A stretch of DNA of 64,000 nt from Mycoplana rhizolycopersici. GTDB lineage: Bacteria; Pseudomonadota; Alphaproteobacteria; Rhizobiales; Rhizobiaceae. This document shows positions 43,681 to 51,567 of the stretch, piece after piece (the first letter of the stretch is position 1; every line of letters starts with the position of its first letter). The position numbers were made by a program, and so were the translations under genes. Where the stretch lies: the NCBI RefSeq assembly GCF_013378445.1, contig NZ_JABXYK010000010.1, positions 124,001 through 188,000 on the forward strand, in the 5' to 3' direction. The notes beneath the pieces are model-generated. The model saw only the letters and a list, made by a program, of their open reading frames with translations, made no database searches and was not told the origin of the DNA.

Positions 43681-44403
43681 TCAGTGCGTTGCAGCCAGGA
43701 ACTTCTTCGTTTCGGGATGCTGCGGCGCGTCGAAGAGCTGTTCGGGCGCTGCGATCTCGGCCATGATGCCCTGATGGAAGAAGGCGACCCGGTCGGAGAC
43801 CTCGCGGGCGAACTTCATCTCGTGGGTGACGCAGATCATCGTCATGCCTTCCGATGCCAGCATCCGCAGCGTGTCGAGCACCTCGCCGACGAGCATCGGG
43901 TCGAGCGCGGAGGTGACCTCGTCGAACAGCATGTATTCCGGCGACATGGCAAGCGCGCGGGCGATCGCCATACGCTGCTGCTGGCCGCCGGACATGCGGT
44001 TCGGATAGACCGAGAGCTTCTCGGCGAGGCCGACATGCGTCAGCTGCTTGACCGCGATTTCCTCGGCCTCGGCCTTGGAAAGGCCGAGCACCTTGCGCGG
44101 GGCGAGCATGACGTTTTCGAGCACGGTCAGGTGCGGGAAGGCGTTCCACTGCTGGAACACGATGCCGATCTTGCGCCTAAGCTTGTTGAGGTCGGTGCCC
44201 CGGGCATGGACATCGGTGCCGTCGACGACGATGCGGCCGGAATCGATCGGCTCCAGTCCGTTGATGCAGGTGAGCAGCGTCGACTTGCCCGAACCTGAAC
44301 CGCCGATGACGGTAAGCACCTCGCCCTTGTCGACGGTGAGGTTGATTCCCTTGAGAACCTTCAACTCGCCGAAGGATTTGTGAACGTTTTCAATCTCAAT
44401 CAT
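43681..44403 (-). CDS. Amino-acid ABC transporter ATP-binding protein
   Basis: A 240-residue GlnQ/HisP-type ATPase. The Walker A GGSGSGKST is near residues 36-44, the signature MSGGQQQR near 143 and the Walker B YMLFDEVTSALDP near 163. The ATG at 44403 overlaps the permease stop by 8 bases; the longer frame would enter the permease gene. It powers the importer encoded by the next three genes; the enzyme genes that follow indicate hydroxyproline or proline as substrate (HypMNPQ-like). Confidence 0.9.
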   Translation of the reverse strand: MIEIENVHKSFGELKVLKGINLTVDKGEVLTVIGGSGSGKSTLLTCINGLEPIDSGRIVVDGTDVHARGTDLNKLRRKIGIVFQQWNAFPHLTVLENVMLAPRKVLGLSKAEAEEIAVKQLTHVGLAEKLSVYPNRMSGGQQQRMAIARALAMSPEYMLFDEVTSALDPMLVGEVLDTLRMLASEGMTMICVTHEMKFAREVSDRVAFFHQGIMAEIAAPEQLFDAPQHPETKKFLAATH

Positions 44404-45049
44404 TGGGGGACCACCGTTTTTCGAGATACCCGCCAAGCCGGGCGATGGGGAAGCTGATGATGAAGTAGATGGCGCCGCAGATCAGCAGGATGAACAGCGG
44501 CTCCTGCAGGCGGGTAACCAGGATCTGCGAGGCACGCAGCAGCTCGATGAGGCCGAGCCAGAGCACGAGCGCTGAATCCTTCATGACGCCGAGCGTCAGG
44601 CCGATCCAGGAAGGCAGCGAGACGCGCGTGGCGAGCGGTGCCACGATATAGCGCATGTCCTGCCACCAGGTCATGCCCAGCGAGCGCGCCGCACGCCGCG
44701 TCGTGGGAGGCACGGCGCCGATGCCGCCGCGCACGATCTCGGTGCAGTAGGCCGCAGTATAGAGCGAAAGCACCACGCAGGAGGTCGTAAACGGCGGCCA
44801 GCCGAGCTTCATGATCGACTGCAGCGCATTGCCGAGCACCAGCTGGATCAGCAGCGGCACGGAGCGGAACACGTCGAGCGCAAACGTCAGCGGTGCCGAC
44901 CAGTACGGTCCGCACTGGACGCGGATCAGCCCGAAGACGATCCCGAGCACGGTGCCCGCGGCCACGGACACGGCGGTGACCATCAGCGTCATCCCTGCGC
45001 CTTGCGCGAGGAAGACGAGGTCATTCCAGGTGAGGGCGGTGTTGAACAT
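44396..45049 (-). CDS. Amino-acid ABC transporter permease (second)
   Basis: A 217-residue HisMQ-type permease with about five helices. The EAA loop is RRAARSLGMTWWQDMRYIVAPLA near residues 118-142. It forms the channel with the permease encoded just upstream (13-base gap). It belongs to the presumed hydroxyproline importer. Confidence 0.9.
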   Translation of the reverse strand: MFNTALTWNDLVFLAQGAGMTLMVTAVSVAAGTVLGIVFGLIRVQCGPYWSAPLTFALDVFRSVPLLIQLVLGNALQSIMKLGWPPFTTSCVVLSLYTAAYCTEIVRGGIGAVPPTTRRAARSLGMTWWQDMRYIVAPLATRVSLPSWIGLTLGVMKDSALVLWLGLIELLRASQILVTRLQEPLFILLICGAIYFIISFPIARLGGYLEKRWSPND

Positions 45050-45062
45050 CTCTCACCTCTCC

Positions 45063-45728
45063 TTAGTAGCGGAACATGCGCCAGGCGAAGGCGCGCGCAG
45101 CGAGCGTGACGGCCTTGGCGATGACGTAGTATATCACCGCGGCCAGGGCGAAGAATTCGAAGGTACGGAACGAGCGTGCATTCAGTTCCTGGGTGACGCC
45201 GGCCAGATCGGTGTTCATGCCGACGGTGACGCCCAGCGAGGTCATCAGGATCGCCCAGACCATCTGGTTGGTTGCCGGCAGGAAGGCGATGCGCAGCATC
45301 TGCGGCATGACGATATACCGGAAAGCCTGCAGCGACGTCATGCCGAGCGAGCGCCCCGCGCGCGCCTGCGTATCCGGGATCGCCTTGAGCGCGCCGCGGA
45401 AGTTCTCGGCGAGATAGCCGGCATTGTTGAAGGCGATGCCGACCAGGAGCGCCGTATACGGGCTCAGGTGGATGCCGAAGTTGCCGAGCCCGAAATGGGC
45501 CATGTAGATCTGGAACAGTGCCGGCGTGTTGCGCGCGATTTCGACCCATGTGGTGGCGAAGCCGCCGAGGATGCGGTTGCCGGACAGACGGAACAGCGTG
45601 AGCGCGATGGCGATCGCCAGTCCGATGGCCATGGACAGGATCGCGATCTGCAGCGTGACCAGCGCGCCGTCCAGCATTTGCGGCAGGGACCGCAGGGCCT
45701 GGTTCCAATGGAAGGTGTAGTTGAACAT
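45063..45728 (-). CDS. Amino-acid ABC transporter permease (first)
   Basis: A 221-residue HisMQ-type permease. The EAA loop ARAGRSLGMTSLQAFRYIVMPQ is near residues 121-145. It follows the binding-protein gene after 71 bases that contain a strong stem-loop. It pairs with the second permease of the operon. Confidence 0.9.
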   Translation of the reverse strand: MFNYTFHWNQALRSLPQMLDGALVTLQIAILSMAIGLAIAIALTLFRLSGNRILGGFATTWVEIARNTPALFQIYMAHFGLGNFGIHLSPYTALLVGIAFNNAGYLAENFRGALKAIPDTQARAGRSLGMTSLQAFRYIVMPQMLRIAFLPATNQMVWAILMTSLGVTVGMNTDLAGVTQELNARSFRTFEFFALAAVIYYVIAKAVTLAARAFAWRMFRY

Positions 45729-45755
45729 TGCTGTTTCACCTCTCGGAAACGAACA

Positions 45756-45783
45756 ATGGCGCGAAGCAGAAGCCTCGCGCCAT
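45756..45783 (-). terminator. Stem-loop between binding-protein and permease genes
   Basis: A perfect 9-base stem ATGGCGCGA / TCGCGCCAT with a 10-base loop, in the 71-base gap after the binding-protein gene. There is no T-tract, so it is more likely an mRNA-protecting or attenuating hairpin than a full terminator. Confidence 0.65.
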
Positions 45784-45799
45784 CGGAGAAGCGGTCAGA

Positions 45800-46606
45800 T
45801 CAGCGGTAGACGCCGTTCACCGTCAGGTCCGGCAGTTCGCCGCCAACCCACTTTTCGTAGAGTTCGGCATAGCGGCCGGTGCGAACCTGCTGGTTGATGA
45901 ACAGGTTGAGGTAGTTGATCAGTCCGTATTCTTCGCGGTTCGTGAAGAGGGAAACGTAGTCGACGTCGAAAGGCGCCTTGCCGACGACCGAGATGCCGGC
46001 GAACTTGCCGGTCTTGACGTTCGCCTGGGCGACGGTCGAGGTGGAGACGGTGGCGTCGATCTGGCCCTGGCTCAGGGCGAGGAAGACGTCTGCCTGGGTC
46101 TGGTAGGGACGGAACTCGCCGGTGCCCCATTCCTTGACCTGATTTTCGAGCGCGATGGCCTCGAAGGTGCCTGCGGTGGCGCCGACGATCTTGCCCTTCA
46201 TGTCCTCGAAGGACTTGATGCCGGACTTGTCGTTCGCGGTCACCGCCATCTCGAAGGCGAAGTAGGGAACCGACATGCCCACGGTCTTGGCGCGCTCGAG
46301 CGTGTCGGAGGTGGAGGCGACGCCGACATCGACGCGACCGGACATCAGCGCCGGAATACGCTCGGGGAACGGGGTTTCGACGATTTCGGCGGTGACGCCG
46401 AGGGCCTTTGCAAGGTCGTTGCAGTAGTCGACGTCGAAGCCGATCGGGTTGTTGCTATCATCGCGCGATCCCATCGGCGGGAAGTCGAGAACGACGGCGC
46501 AGCGCAGCGTACCCGATGCGATGATGTCGTCCAGCTTGTCGGCGTGGGCCTGGCTGGACAGGGCGGTTGCGGCCAGCAGGCCGAGGGCGATCACCGAGGC
46601 TTTCAT
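45800..46606 (-). CDS. Amino-acid ABC transporter substrate-binding protein
   Basis: A 268-residue periplasmic binding protein of the SBP_bac_3 family. A signal peptide covers about residues 1-22 (ending QAHA). Family parts are GTLRCAVVLDFPPMG, GFDVDYCNDLAKALGV and VDVGVASTSDTLERAK. The ATG at 46606 follows the SD-like GGGAGAG; the frame from 46636 lacks a signal. It is the first gene of a seven-gene unit ending at 39629. Operator-like sequences shared with the other units of the cluster lie upstream (46682-46702). Confidence 0.9.
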   Translation of the reverse strand: MKASVIALGLLAATALSSQAHADKLDDIIASGTLRCAVVLDFPPMGSRDDSNNPIGFDVDYCNDLAKALGVTAEIVETPFPERIPALMSGRVDVGVASTSDTLERAKTVGMSVPYFAFEMAVTANDKSGIKSFEDMKGKIVGATAGTFEAIALENQVKEWGTGEFRPYQTQADVFLALSQGQIDATVSTSTVAQANVKTGKFAGISVVGKAPFDVDYVSLFTNREEYGLINYLNLFINQQVRTGRYAELYEKWVGGELPDLTVNGVYR

Positions 46607-46681
46607 TTTTTCACTCTCCCAGAGTTGGTCTGTCAATTCATGCGATCACACTATTCCGCTTTGGCGAGCACAAATCAATTC

Positions 46682-46702
46682 AAAAATACAAGTAGTATAC
46701 AA
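46682..46702. promoter_or_regulatory. GntR-type box upstream of the hydroxyproline importer
   Basis: AAAAATACAAG (46682-46692) is an 11-base exact match to the promoter of the deaminase gene (50677-50687). It is followed by TAGTATACAA (46693-46702), the reverse of TTGTATACTA, which resembles FadR/FCD-type operators. Confidence 0.5.
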
Positions 46703-46740
46703 AAAGTATTCTACAAAATGTGCAACTGCCTGAAAATGAA

Positions 46741-46768
46741 CGAGGGCTCCCCTTGCGGGAAGCCCTCG
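46741..46768 (-). terminator. Terminator of the aldehyde dehydrogenase gene
   Basis: An 11-pair stem (CGAGGGCT with AGCCCTCG plus an inner CCC/GGG, one mismatch) and a TTGC/GCAA loop, 22 bases after the dehydrogenase stop. On the minus strand it is followed by TTCATTTTC. Confidence 0.7.
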
Positions 46769-46790
46769 CATATTATGCCTGAGGCCGGAA

Positions 46791-48308
46791 TCAGGCGAGG
46801 AAATCCTCGGGCAGAAGCCCTTCCGGCATGTTCTGGTAGGAAACCGGGCGCAGGAAGCGCCGGATCGACATCGTTCCGACGCTCGTGGCGCCGAAATTGG
46901 TCGATGCCGGATACGGGCCGCCATGAACCATGGAATCGACCACCTCGACGCCCGTCGGGAAGCCGTTGACAAGCACGCGGCCCGCCTTGCGCTCCAGAAC
47001 CGGGCGCAGACGACGTGCGTCTTCGAGGTCGGCCGCGTCCATGTGAATGGTAGCCGTCAACTGGCCTTCGAAGCCGCGGGCGAGCGTCTCCATCTCGTCT
47101 ACCGAGGAAACGCGAACGACGAGACCCAGCGGCCCGAACACCTCTTCGCCGAGCGCATGGTCGGCCAGGAACTGGTCGCCCGTCGTCTCGAACAGGTTCG
47201 GCGAGGCCGACCGATCGGACGACTTCGTCGTCAGCAGCGGCTTCACGGCGTTGCGGGTGGAGAACCTCTCCTGCCCGTCACGGTAGGCCTGAGCGATGCC
47301 GTCGGTCAGCATGGTCTGCGGGGCGACCTTGCCCAGCGCTTCGACGGTTGCCGCGGTGAAGCGGTCCGCATCGGCACCATCGAGAACGACGGCGATGCCA
47401 GGATTGGTGCAGAACTGGCCTGCGCCCATGGTCAGCGATCCGGCCCAGCCCTGTCCCAGCGTCTCGGCGCGTGCCTTCATTGCCTCAGGCAGAAGGAACA
47501 TCGGATTGACGGATCCGAGTTCGCCGAAGAAGGGGATTGGCTCCGGGCGCGCGGCGCAAAGGTCGAAGAGGGCGCGCCCGCCGGCGAGCGAGCCGGTGAA
47601 GCCGACCGCCTTGATCAGCGGGTGCTGGACGACGGCGTGACCGACGTCACGCTTGCCGCCCTGGATGAGCGAAAAGACGCCCGGGTGTACGCCCGTCTTG
47701 CGGATGGCGGCCTCGATGGCCTGGGCAACGATCTCGCCGGTACCGGGATGGGCGGAGTGGCCCTTCACAACGACGGGGCAGCCGGCGGCCAGGGCCGCGG
47801 CGGTATCGCCGCCGGCGGTCGAGAACGCGAGCGGGAAGTTCGACGCGCCGAAGACGGCCACGGGACCGATCGGGCGCTGGACCAGACGGATTTCCGGGCG
47901 CGGTGCCGGCTGGCGATCGGGGAGTGCCGCATCGAAGCGACGGTCGAGGTAGTCGCCCTTCTCGATGTGGTCGGCGAACAGGCGCAATTGCCCGGTCGTG
48001 CGGCCACGCTCGCCCTGAAGGCGCGCTTCCGGAAGGCCGGTCTCCTGGCTGCCGATTTCGGTGATTTCCGCCGCGCGTGCCTCGATCTCGTCGGCGATCG
48101 CGCGCAGGAAGGCGGCGCGCTCGGCGCGCGTGGAATTGCCATAGCTCCAGAAGGCTTCCTCGGCCGCTTCGCAGGCGCGGTTCACGAGGTCAACGGTGCC
48201 GACGGCGAACGGATGGGAGGGGCCGTGCGCGGGCGCGGAATCGAAGGTTCCCGCGCCGTCGAGCCATTCGCCAGCGACGAGGTGTTTTCCTTTGGGGGTG
48301 AAGACCAT
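46791..48308 (-). CDS. hypH: 2-oxoglutarate-semialdehyde dehydrogenase
   Basis: A 505-residue NADP-type aldehyde dehydrogenase of the alpha-ketoglutaric-semialdehyde dehydrogenase group (KGSADH). The glycine motif GFTGSLAGGRALFD is near residue 230, the general base Glu in FFGELGSVNP near 255 and the catalytic Cys in GAGQFCTNPG near 297. It oxidises 2,5-dioxopentanoate, formed from 4-hydroxyproline, to 2-oxoglutarate. The ATG at 48308 was chosen to match the family N-terminus. It diverges from the reductase gene and ends in a clear terminator. Confidence 0.9.
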   Translation of the reverse strand: MVFTPKGKHLVAGEWLDGAGTFDSAPAHGPSHPFAVGTVDLVNRACEAAEEAFWSYGNSTRAERAAFLRAIADEIEARAAEITEIGSQETGLPEARLQGERGRTTGQLRLFADHIEKGDYLDRRFDAALPDRQPAPRPEIRLVQRPIGPVAVFGASNFPLAFSTAGGDTAAALAAGCPVVVKGHSAHPGTGEIVAQAIEAAIRKTGVHPGVFSLIQGGKRDVGHAVVQHPLIKAVGFTGSLAGGRALFDLCAARPEPIPFFGELGSVNPMFLLPEAMKARAETLGQGWAGSLTMGAGQFCTNPGIAVVLDGADADRFTAATVEALGKVAPQTMLTDGIAQAYRDGQERFSTRNAVKPLLTTKSSDRSASPNLFETTGDQFLADHALGEEVFGPLGLVVRVSSVDEMETLARGFEGQLTATIHMDAADLEDARRLRPVLERKAGRVLVNGFPTGVEVVDSMVHGGPYPASTNFGATSVGTMSIRRFLRPVSYQNMPEGLLPEDFLA

Positions 48309-48385
48309 TATGCCGATCCTTTCTTGGGTACCCGGGTGCACTTCAGCGAGAATCGGATCAAAGCCGAATTGCACGCGTCAGAAGT

Positions 48386-48395
48386 TTGTATACTC
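48386..48395. promoter_or_regulatory. GntR-type box in the divergent hypH/reductase promoter
   Basis: TTGTATACTC, 9 of 10 identical to the reverse of the box at 46693-46702, lies between the two divergent start codons (78 and 62 bases away). It probably serves both genes. Confidence 0.5.
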
Positions 48396-48456
48396 TATGT
48401 ATGCAGAACATCAACCATCCTGCCCTCCCCGGTCAGGCTCCAGCCAGTAGAGGCAA

Positions 48457-49497
48457 ATGATGAGCGAGACAACCAAAATGACGATCACGGCGCTGCAGGA
48501 GCGCGTCGAAGCGATCTTCCGCAAGGCCGGCCTGAATGCCGTGCAAGCCGGGGCACTCGCCAGGGTGATCGTTGCTGGCGAGCGCGATGCCTGCAAGTCG
48601 CACGGCGTCTATCGGATCGAGGGTGCATTGCGCACCGTGAAGGCGGGCAAGGTGAAGGCGGATGCCATTCCCGAGCTTGTCGAGCAGGCGGCGTCGGCCA
48701 TCGTCCGGGTCAATGCGAACGGCGGCTTTGCGAACCCCGCCTTCGAACTCGGCGTTCCCGTCCTTGCGGAGCGGGCGCGCAACTGCGGCCTGGCGGCGCT
48801 TGTGATCAACGACTGCACGCATTTCTCCGCACTCTGGCCCGAGGTGGAGGCGTTGACGGACCAGGGCCTGGCCGGGCTCGTGATGTGCCCGAGCTACGCG
48901 ACGGTGGCACCCACGGGCGGCAACAAGCCGCTGCTCGGCACCAATCCCTTTGCGTTCGGCTGGCCACGGCCGGGCAAGTCGCCCTACGTGTTCGATTTTG
49001 CGACCTCGGTTGCCGCGCGCGGCGAGATCGAGCTGCATCGTCGCGCCGGCAAGCAGCTGCCGGAGGGCTGGGCGATCGACGCCGAGGGCAATCCGACGAC
49101 CGAGCCGGAGGCAGCGCTTGCCGGTGCCATGCTGCCTTTCGGGGGCCACAAGGGGTCTGCGATCGGCACCATGATCGAACTTCTTGCAGGCATCATGATC
49201 GGCGACCTCACAAGCCCCGAAGTGCTCGACTATCTCGGCACCACGACGCTTGCACCGTTCCATGGCGAACTGATCCTGGCCTTCTCGCCGGAAGCCTTTG
49301 CCGCCGGCCGGCCGGGTGACCCGTTCGGGCGCGCCGAAGTGCTGTTCGAGGCCATTGTCGGCCAGGGTGCGCGGCTACCCTCCCAGCGCCGCTACCTCGC
49401 ACGCGCGAAATCCGAGAGCAACGGCATCGAACTGGCGGCAGCGGAAGTTGCGCAGCTCGAACGCCTGGAGGCGCTCGGGCTTGACGCGGTCGCCTGA
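48457..49497 (+). CDS. hypS: Ldh2-family reductase, likely delta1-pyrroline-2-carboxylate reductase
   Basis: A 346-residue protein of the malate/L-lactate dehydrogenase (Ldh_2) family. Characteristic parts are SHGVYRIEGAL near 49, CTHFSALWPEVEAL near 114 and PFGGHKGSAIGTMIELLAG near 228-246. In hydroxyproline and D-proline catabolic clusters this family reduces delta1-pyrroline-2-carboxylate to L-proline with NAD(P)H, finishing the 3-hydroxyproline branch opened by the dehydratases. Two ATGs are adjacent; AGAGG is better spaced for the one at 48460. An ureidoglycolate or lactate dehydrogenase is the alternative by family. Confidence 0.83.
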   Translation: MMSETTKMTITALQERVEAIFRKAGLNAVQAGALARVIVAGERDACKSHGVYRIEGALRTVKAGKVKADAIPELVEQAASAIVRVNANGGFANPAFELGVPVLAERARNCGLAALVINDCTHFSALWPEVEALTDQGLAGLVMCPSYATVAPTGGNKPLLGTNPFAFGWPRPGKSPYVFDFATSVAARGEIELHRRAGKQLPEGWAIDAEGNPTTEPEAALAGAMLPFGGHKGSAIGTMIELLAGIMIGDLTSPEVLDYLGTTTLAPFHGELILAFSPEAFAAGRPGDPFGRAEVLFEAIVGQGARLPSQRRYLARAKSESNGIELAAAEVAQLERLEALGLDAVA

Positions 49498-49500
49498 ACA

Positions 49501-49530
49501 AAAGGAGGGGCGGCAACGCCCCTCCCCTTT
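49501..49530 (+). terminator. Stem-loop after the pyrroline-2-carboxylate reductase gene
   Basis: AAAGGAGGGGCG pairs with CGCCCCTCCCCTTT across a GCAA loop, with one bulged base, starting 4 bases after the stop. It can act for the plus-strand gene. Confidence 0.65.
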
Positions 49531-49552
49531 GACGCGCGCCAAACAAAAGAAA

Positions 49553-49574
49553 AGGCCCTCGCGAAGGAGGGCCT
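49553..49574 (-). terminator. Rho-independent terminator of the deaminase gene
   Basis: An 8-base perfect stem AGGCCCTC / GAGGGCCT with a 6-base loop, followed on the minus strand by a T-rich run (TTTTCTTTTGTTT). It stands 29 bases after the deaminase stop. Confidence 0.8.
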
Positions 49575-49602
49575 CGTCGGGTGATCAAAGCCTTGACGGC
49601 GC

Positions 49603-50565
49603 TCAGGCCTTGTACGTCTGTACGGCGCCCGGCAGTTTGCTCCACTCGGCGTACCAGGTGTCGAACAGCCTGAGCTGGGACTCGACATAGCCGCGCTGGC
49701 TTTCGGACAACTCGTCAGTCTCGTTGAAGTGCAGCGTGTATTCCTTGTCGCCCTTCAGGACCATCATGTGCTTGAAGTAGAGCACCAGGTCCGGTCCTTC
49801 GTCGAAGGAGGAGAGGACGGCGAGCGCCGATTCCAGCTCCAGTGCGCGCTGGCGGGCGTCCGCATCGCCGGTGGCTGCGGCCTGAGCGAGGTTGCACATG
49901 TGCAGTACTTCCCTCGGAAGCACGCAGCCAATGCCGGTGATGGCACCCGTGGCGCCGCAGTTGACGAAGCCCTGGAAAACGCACGTGTCGACGCCGATCA
50001 TCAGCGAGACGCCGTCGTCGCGGCTGGTGATGTTTTCAGCGGCATAGCGCATGTCGGCCGCGCCGCCGAATTCCTTGAAGCCGACAAGGTTCGGATGTTC
50101 CGCGCGCAGCGCGAAGAAGAGATCGGCACGGGTGGCGAAACCATAATAGGGGCTGTTGTAGATGACAGCCGGCAGGTCCGGAGCGGCCGAGAGGATCGCC
50201 TTGAAGTGGTTTTTCTGGGCGGCGACGACCGAGCCGCGGGAGAGAACGCGCGGAATGACCATCAGGCCCTGCGCGCCGACCTTCTGGGCGTGGGCGGCAT
50301 GGGCGACGGCGGAGGCGGTGTTGACGGCGCCAGTGCCGACAATGACCGGAACGCCGGCCTTCACCAGGCGTTCCACGCCTTCCATGCGCTGCGCGTCGGT
50401 CAGAAGCGGCCAGTCACCCATCGAGCCACAGTAGACGACGGCGGACATGCCCTTCTCGATCAGTTCCTTGCCCTTGCGTACCAGCGCGTCGAAGTCCGGC
50501 GTGCGGTCGTCCTTGCAGGGGGTCATGAGGGCGGGAATGACACCGGAAAAAATCTTGGCCTTCAC
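49603..50565 (-). CDS. hypD: DapA-family pyrroline-4-hydroxy-2-carboxylate deaminase
   Basis: A 320-residue class I aldolase-like protein of the DapA/NAL family. The Schiff-base lysine is in LVGFKEFGG near residue 165, and the catalytic tyrosine in VIYNSPYYG near 138. In 4-hydroxyproline catabolism this enzyme turns pyrroline-4-hydroxy-2-carboxylate into 2-oxoglutarate semialdehyde plus ammonia. The start is a GTG at 50565 with a textbook AAAGGAG six bases upstream. It has its own promoter with a large GntR-type palindrome (50656-50685) and its own terminator. Confidence 0.88.
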   Translation of the reverse strand: MKAKIFSGVIPALMTPCKDDRTPDFDALVRKGKELIEKGMSAVVYCGSMGDWPLLTDAQRMEGVERLVKAGVPVIVGTGAVNTASAVAHAAHAQKVGAQGLMVIPRVLSRGSVVAAQKNHFKAILSAAPDLPAVIYNSPYYGFATRADLFFALRAEHPNLVGFKEFGGAADMRYAAENITSRDDGVSLMIGVDTCVFQGFVNCGATGAITGIGCVLPREVLHMCNLAQAAATGDADARQRALELESALAVLSSFDEGPDLVLYFKHMMVLKGDKEYTLHFNETDELSESQRGYVESQLRLFDTWYAEWSKLPGAVQTYKA

Positions 50566-50655
50566 GTCTGTCTCCTTTCGGCCGTTCTAAGTCGGGCAGG
50601 CGGCCGGCACGGTGCGCGAAGCCTCCCCACTATCTCGATAACGGTTTTACCATTC

Positions 50656-50685
50656 TGTATTTTATTTGTCGACAAGAAAAATACA
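50656..50685. promoter_or_regulatory. 30-base palindrome centred on TTGTCGACAA, GntR operator candidate
   Basis: The perfect core TTGTCGACAA (50666-50675) is flanked by TGTATTTT on the left and AAAATACA on the right; 13 of 15 positions of the two arms are complementary. It lies between the deaminase start and the 3' end of the GntR gene, about 90 bases upstream of the deaminase. Confidence 0.65.
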
Positions 50686-50691
50686 AGACTG

Positions 50692-51396
50692 TTACAGGCT
50701 GATATCGAGCCTGTCGTTCCGGCTGAAAAGCTTCTGGACCTGCAGCACGATCTGCTCCGCATGCGCCTTGCCGATCCGGTCCGCTGCCTCGACGTCCCGG
50801 GCCTCGATTGCGGCGATGATTTCGGCATGCTCTTCCACGAAACGCTGCGGGAACTGTTCTTCGTAGGACTGGTAGTAGAGACGCAGAATGCGCCGGGCCT
50901 CGTCGAGGAGACGGCGGAAGAGGCCGGTAAAATAGGGATTGCGGCCTGCATCGGCGATTGCGGCATGGAAGGCGGCGTTCGTGGCGATCATCGCGAGCGT
51001 GTCGCGCGACTGGACTGCTGCCGCATAGTCCTCGTGGAAGCCGCGAATAATCAACAGATCCTCGGGACGATGGTACTGCGCGGCCAGACGCGTGGTGACG
51101 CGATACATCAGCACCAGCGCATCGAAGAGCGTGTTGAGGTTCAGGAAGTCGATGTTGGCCACCATGGTCGAACGGTTCGGCAGGGTCTCGATCAGCCCCT
51201 CGCCTGAAAGCCGGACCAGCGCTTCGCGGATAGGAGTGCGCGACATTCCGAACCTTTCCGCCAGTTGAACCTCGTCAATCGGGCTGCCCGGAGGCAGGAC
51301 GAGATCCAGAATTTCGTCGCGCAGAAGGTCGTAAACCATCTTCACGCCGGAGCCGCGTTTGCGTTCGGGAGCGGTGGCAGTATCGGTATCAGTCAT
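50692..51396 (-). CDS. hypR: GntR/FadR-type (FCD) regulator of hydroxyproline genes
   Basis: A 234-residue GntR regulator of the FCD subfamily. The winged helix is at residues 15-80 (GSPIDEVQLAERFGMSRTPI, then REALVRLSGEGLI), and an all-helical FCD ligand domain follows. The ATG at 51396 has GAGGATT upstream. In S. meliloti the hydroxyproline regulon is controlled by the GntR repressor HypR, and this gene stands in the same position. TTGTCGACAA sites before it and before the deaminase, and TTGTATACT sites before the other units, fit one regulon. Confidence 0.85.
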   Translation of the reverse strand: MTDTDTATAPERKRGSGVKMVYDLLRDEILDLVLPPGSPIDEVQLAERFGMSRTPIREALVRLSGEGLIETLPNRSTMVANIDFLNLNTLFDALVLMYRVTTRLAAQYHRPEDLLIIRGFHEDYAAAVQSRDTLAMIATNAAFHAAIADAGRNPYFTGLFRRLLDEARRILRLYYQSYEEQFPQRFVEEHAEIIAAIEARDVEAADRIGKAHAEQIVLQVQKLFSRNDRLDISL

Positions 51397-51407
51397 CGGC
51401 AATCCTC

Positions 51408-51417
51408 TTGTCGACAA
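51408..51417. promoter_or_regulatory. TTGTCGACAA box before the GntR gene
   Basis: A perfect 10-base palindrome identical to the core at 50666-50675, placed 11 bases upstream of the GntR start codon, just ahead of the ribosome site. Autoregulation by roadblock is likely. Confidence 0.6.
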
Positions 51418-51567
51418 AAGAAATACTTTTATGAAACAGTCGGATCAACCGTTTCAAAACACAATATCAAGCGCAATAGGCATTTTTCCGTAGAGCCTGG
51501 CCACTGGGGTGCGATTCAGCCCGGATCCGCCAATCCGGCGTTCTGCCTGGAAAGGCCGAGGAGGCTG

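Noticed and set aside
46631-46640. TGTCAATTCA resembling the EnuR half-site
   Set aside because: Only 8 of 10 positions match, it belongs to the hydroxyproline importer leader and no second repeat is nearby.
46923-49319. Open frame of 798 codons on the plus strand
   Set aside because: It runs antisense through the aldehyde dehydrogenase and out of frame through the reductase gene; both have clear family motifs. Long antisense frames are common in this high-G+C sequence.
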